The position numbers and the translations under genes were made by a program. This document shows positions 62,895 to 64,000 of a DNA stretch of 64,000 bases, in pieces (the stretch's first letter is position 1; each line of letters opens with the position of its first letter). The notes below the pieces were generated by a model that saw only the letters and a program-made list of their open reading frames with translations, ran no database searches and was not told the DNA's origin. The DNA is from Candidatus Saccharimonadota bacterium (GTDB taxonomy: Bacteria > Patescibacteriota > Saccharimonadia > Saccharimonadales > Saccharimonadaceae): positions 1 through 64,000 of the forward strand of contig JAPLYU010000003.1 in the NCBI GenBank assembly GCA_026395405.1, read 5' to 3'.

Positions 62895-64000
62895 CTATTT
62901 TGTTGGAATCTGAAACTGGCTGGGATCATTTGGATTTGCAGGTGGTAATGTACTAGTAGGCGGTGGCGTTGTGCTAGTAGGTTCGGAGGTTCCCGGTCCC
63001 GTTGCTATATACTCAGTTGGCAAAGTCGAAAAATCAGGTAGTGGTGGCGGCAAAGGCAATCCTGCAGTAGGAGTTGGAACCTCAGGCGTTGGTGGCGGTG
63101 GTGGTACATCGACAGGTGCCGCAACAGTCGAAACGGTTGATGTTGGAGCCTCGTCGAAAATATCGACTATTTTCGTATCTTCTACGGCGGTTGCGCTGTT
63201 TATCGGATTAGGTTCAACCCCATCACCATCTGACCCTTCAAGATATGAATGGGATAATATTGTCTTGTTTTGTTGTCTTTCCAGTTCGCGCCTGGCATCT
63301 TCGGCCGCTTGATCTGACGTCGAGTTTAATATACCACCCAGCAATGGTTCTTCGGTTGGGCTGACTGGAGGGCTAGACATACCGCTAATAGTATCAGCCG
63401 GCTTTTCCGGTGTTGGTGGCAAAGTCGATGCCGGAGGCTCAGGTACTGGTTCGGCAACGGGTGGCTCTGGCTGATCTGGCGTGTCTTGCATTGGCTTGAA
63501 GCCTTCAATTGTTGGAGTAGTCATTACTTCTTCAATTTTAGGTTCAGGTTCAGGTTCGGGTTCAGGAGCAGAAACAGGCTCTGGCTCGGGTTCAGGTTCG
63601 GGTTCGGGTTCAGGTTCTGGCTCGTCATGAGAAATCTCTAAAGTGTCCTTAGGAGGCTCGGGCTCTTCCACAATAGGTTCTATCGGCTGATCTTTGTCGG
63701 ATTTAGCTGTCGCGATTTTTTCAACCGAAACTCTTGGTAGGGTGTTAATTTCGTGTGACTCTTGCAATTTTGCGGCAATCAATTGCTGGTCAGCACCGGC
63801 TGCCATTAATTGCGCCGCCAAAGTCATAACGTGTGATGATGTAAGATTATTGCTAAACCTATCGGTCGACGATACTATTCCAGTCAACAGCGCTGTTGCA
63901 ATTTGCTTGTCGACTGGCACTTTTTCGGTCTTTAAAGCATCAATTATGCCTGACACCATTTCGCTTTGACCACTTGATTTTTGATCTCGCCAGTCTAATC
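62895..64000 (-). CDS. DHH-family phosphoesterase C-terminal part with long Pro/Glu-rich tail (partial; start beyond window)
   Basis: Frame stays open to 64000 (LDWRDQKSSGQSEMVSGIIDAL...ATALLTGIVSSTDRF); then EP repeats and a Pro-rich tail. Confidence 0.75.
   Translation of the reverse strand, partial: LDWRDQKSSGQSEMVSGIIDALKTEKVPVDKQIATALLTGIVSSTDRFSNNLTSSHVMTLAAQLMAAGADQQLIAAKLQESHEINTLPRVSVEKIATAKSDKDQPIEPIVEEPEPPKDTLEISHDEPEPEPEPEPEPEPEPVSAPEPEPEPEPKIEEVMTTPTIEGFKPMQDTPDQPEPPVAEPVPEPPASTLPPTPEKPADTISGMSSPPVSPTEEPLLGGILNSTSDQAAEDARRELERQQNKTILSHSYLEGSDGDGVEPNPINSATAVEDTKIVDIFDEAPTSTVSTVAAPVDVPPPPPTPEVPTPTAGLPLPPPLPDFSTLPTEYIATGPGTSEPTSTTPPPTSTLPPANPNDPSQFQIPTK
63530..63640. repeat. Hexanucleotide-type tandem repeat (ggttca/ggttcg) encoding (PE)n
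   Basis: Repeated ggttcaggttcgggttca units; peptide EPEPEPEPEPEPEPVSAPEPEPEPEP. Confidence 0.9.

Noticed and set aside
63530-63640. CRISPR-like short repeats
   Set aside because: Contiguous hexamer repeat within a coding frame, no spacers; no CRISPR array or cas gene was seen anywhere in the window.

Overview
The window looks like a chromosomal segment of a Candidatus Saccharibacteria (TM7/CPR) genome. Evidence is the 16S rRNA signature at the left edge, the short intergenic spaces and the gene repertoire. Recognisable content: 5' part of 16S rRNA (minus strand); gyrA/gyrB; an LPHTG-anchored PKD/DUF11 surface protein; a T4SS-type ATPase; tmRNA; comM; infC-rpmI-rplT; RNase P RNA; rpmB; miaA; an alkyltransferase-like (PWHR) protein; thrS; tgt and queA; four tRNAs (Val-GAC, Thr-CGT, Asp-GTC, Arg-CCT); ndk; a Xer-type recombinase; a long type IV pilus operon; ychF; tlyA; efp; rpsR-ssb-rpsF; ftsK; RNase J; a type-4/5 UDG; a pilin fused to a SUMF1-like domain; pnp; DUF2207; rpsO; truB; and a partial DHH phosphoesterase with a Pro/Glu repeat tail. 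The most interesting unexplained material is non-coding: (i) a ~380-nt multi-hairpin minus-strand RNA candidate behind a near-consensus promoter (12.1-12.5 kb); (ii) a ~95-nt sRNA candidate with TTGACA-17-TATTAT facing the tmRNA; (iii) a ~150-nt closed-rod RNA candidate (6S-like?) upstream of rnpB; (iv) a structured element at 31.1 kb made of two pieces of the neighbouring tRNA-Arg T-arm separated by an 88-bp hairpin-rich insert; (v) a 42-aa microprotein gene with consensus promoter and terminator, absent from the ORF track. Several genes have a -10 box exactly 6 nt from the start codon, suggesting widespread leaderless mRNAs. infC appears to start at AUC. All calls are by eye; no searches or folding programs were run.
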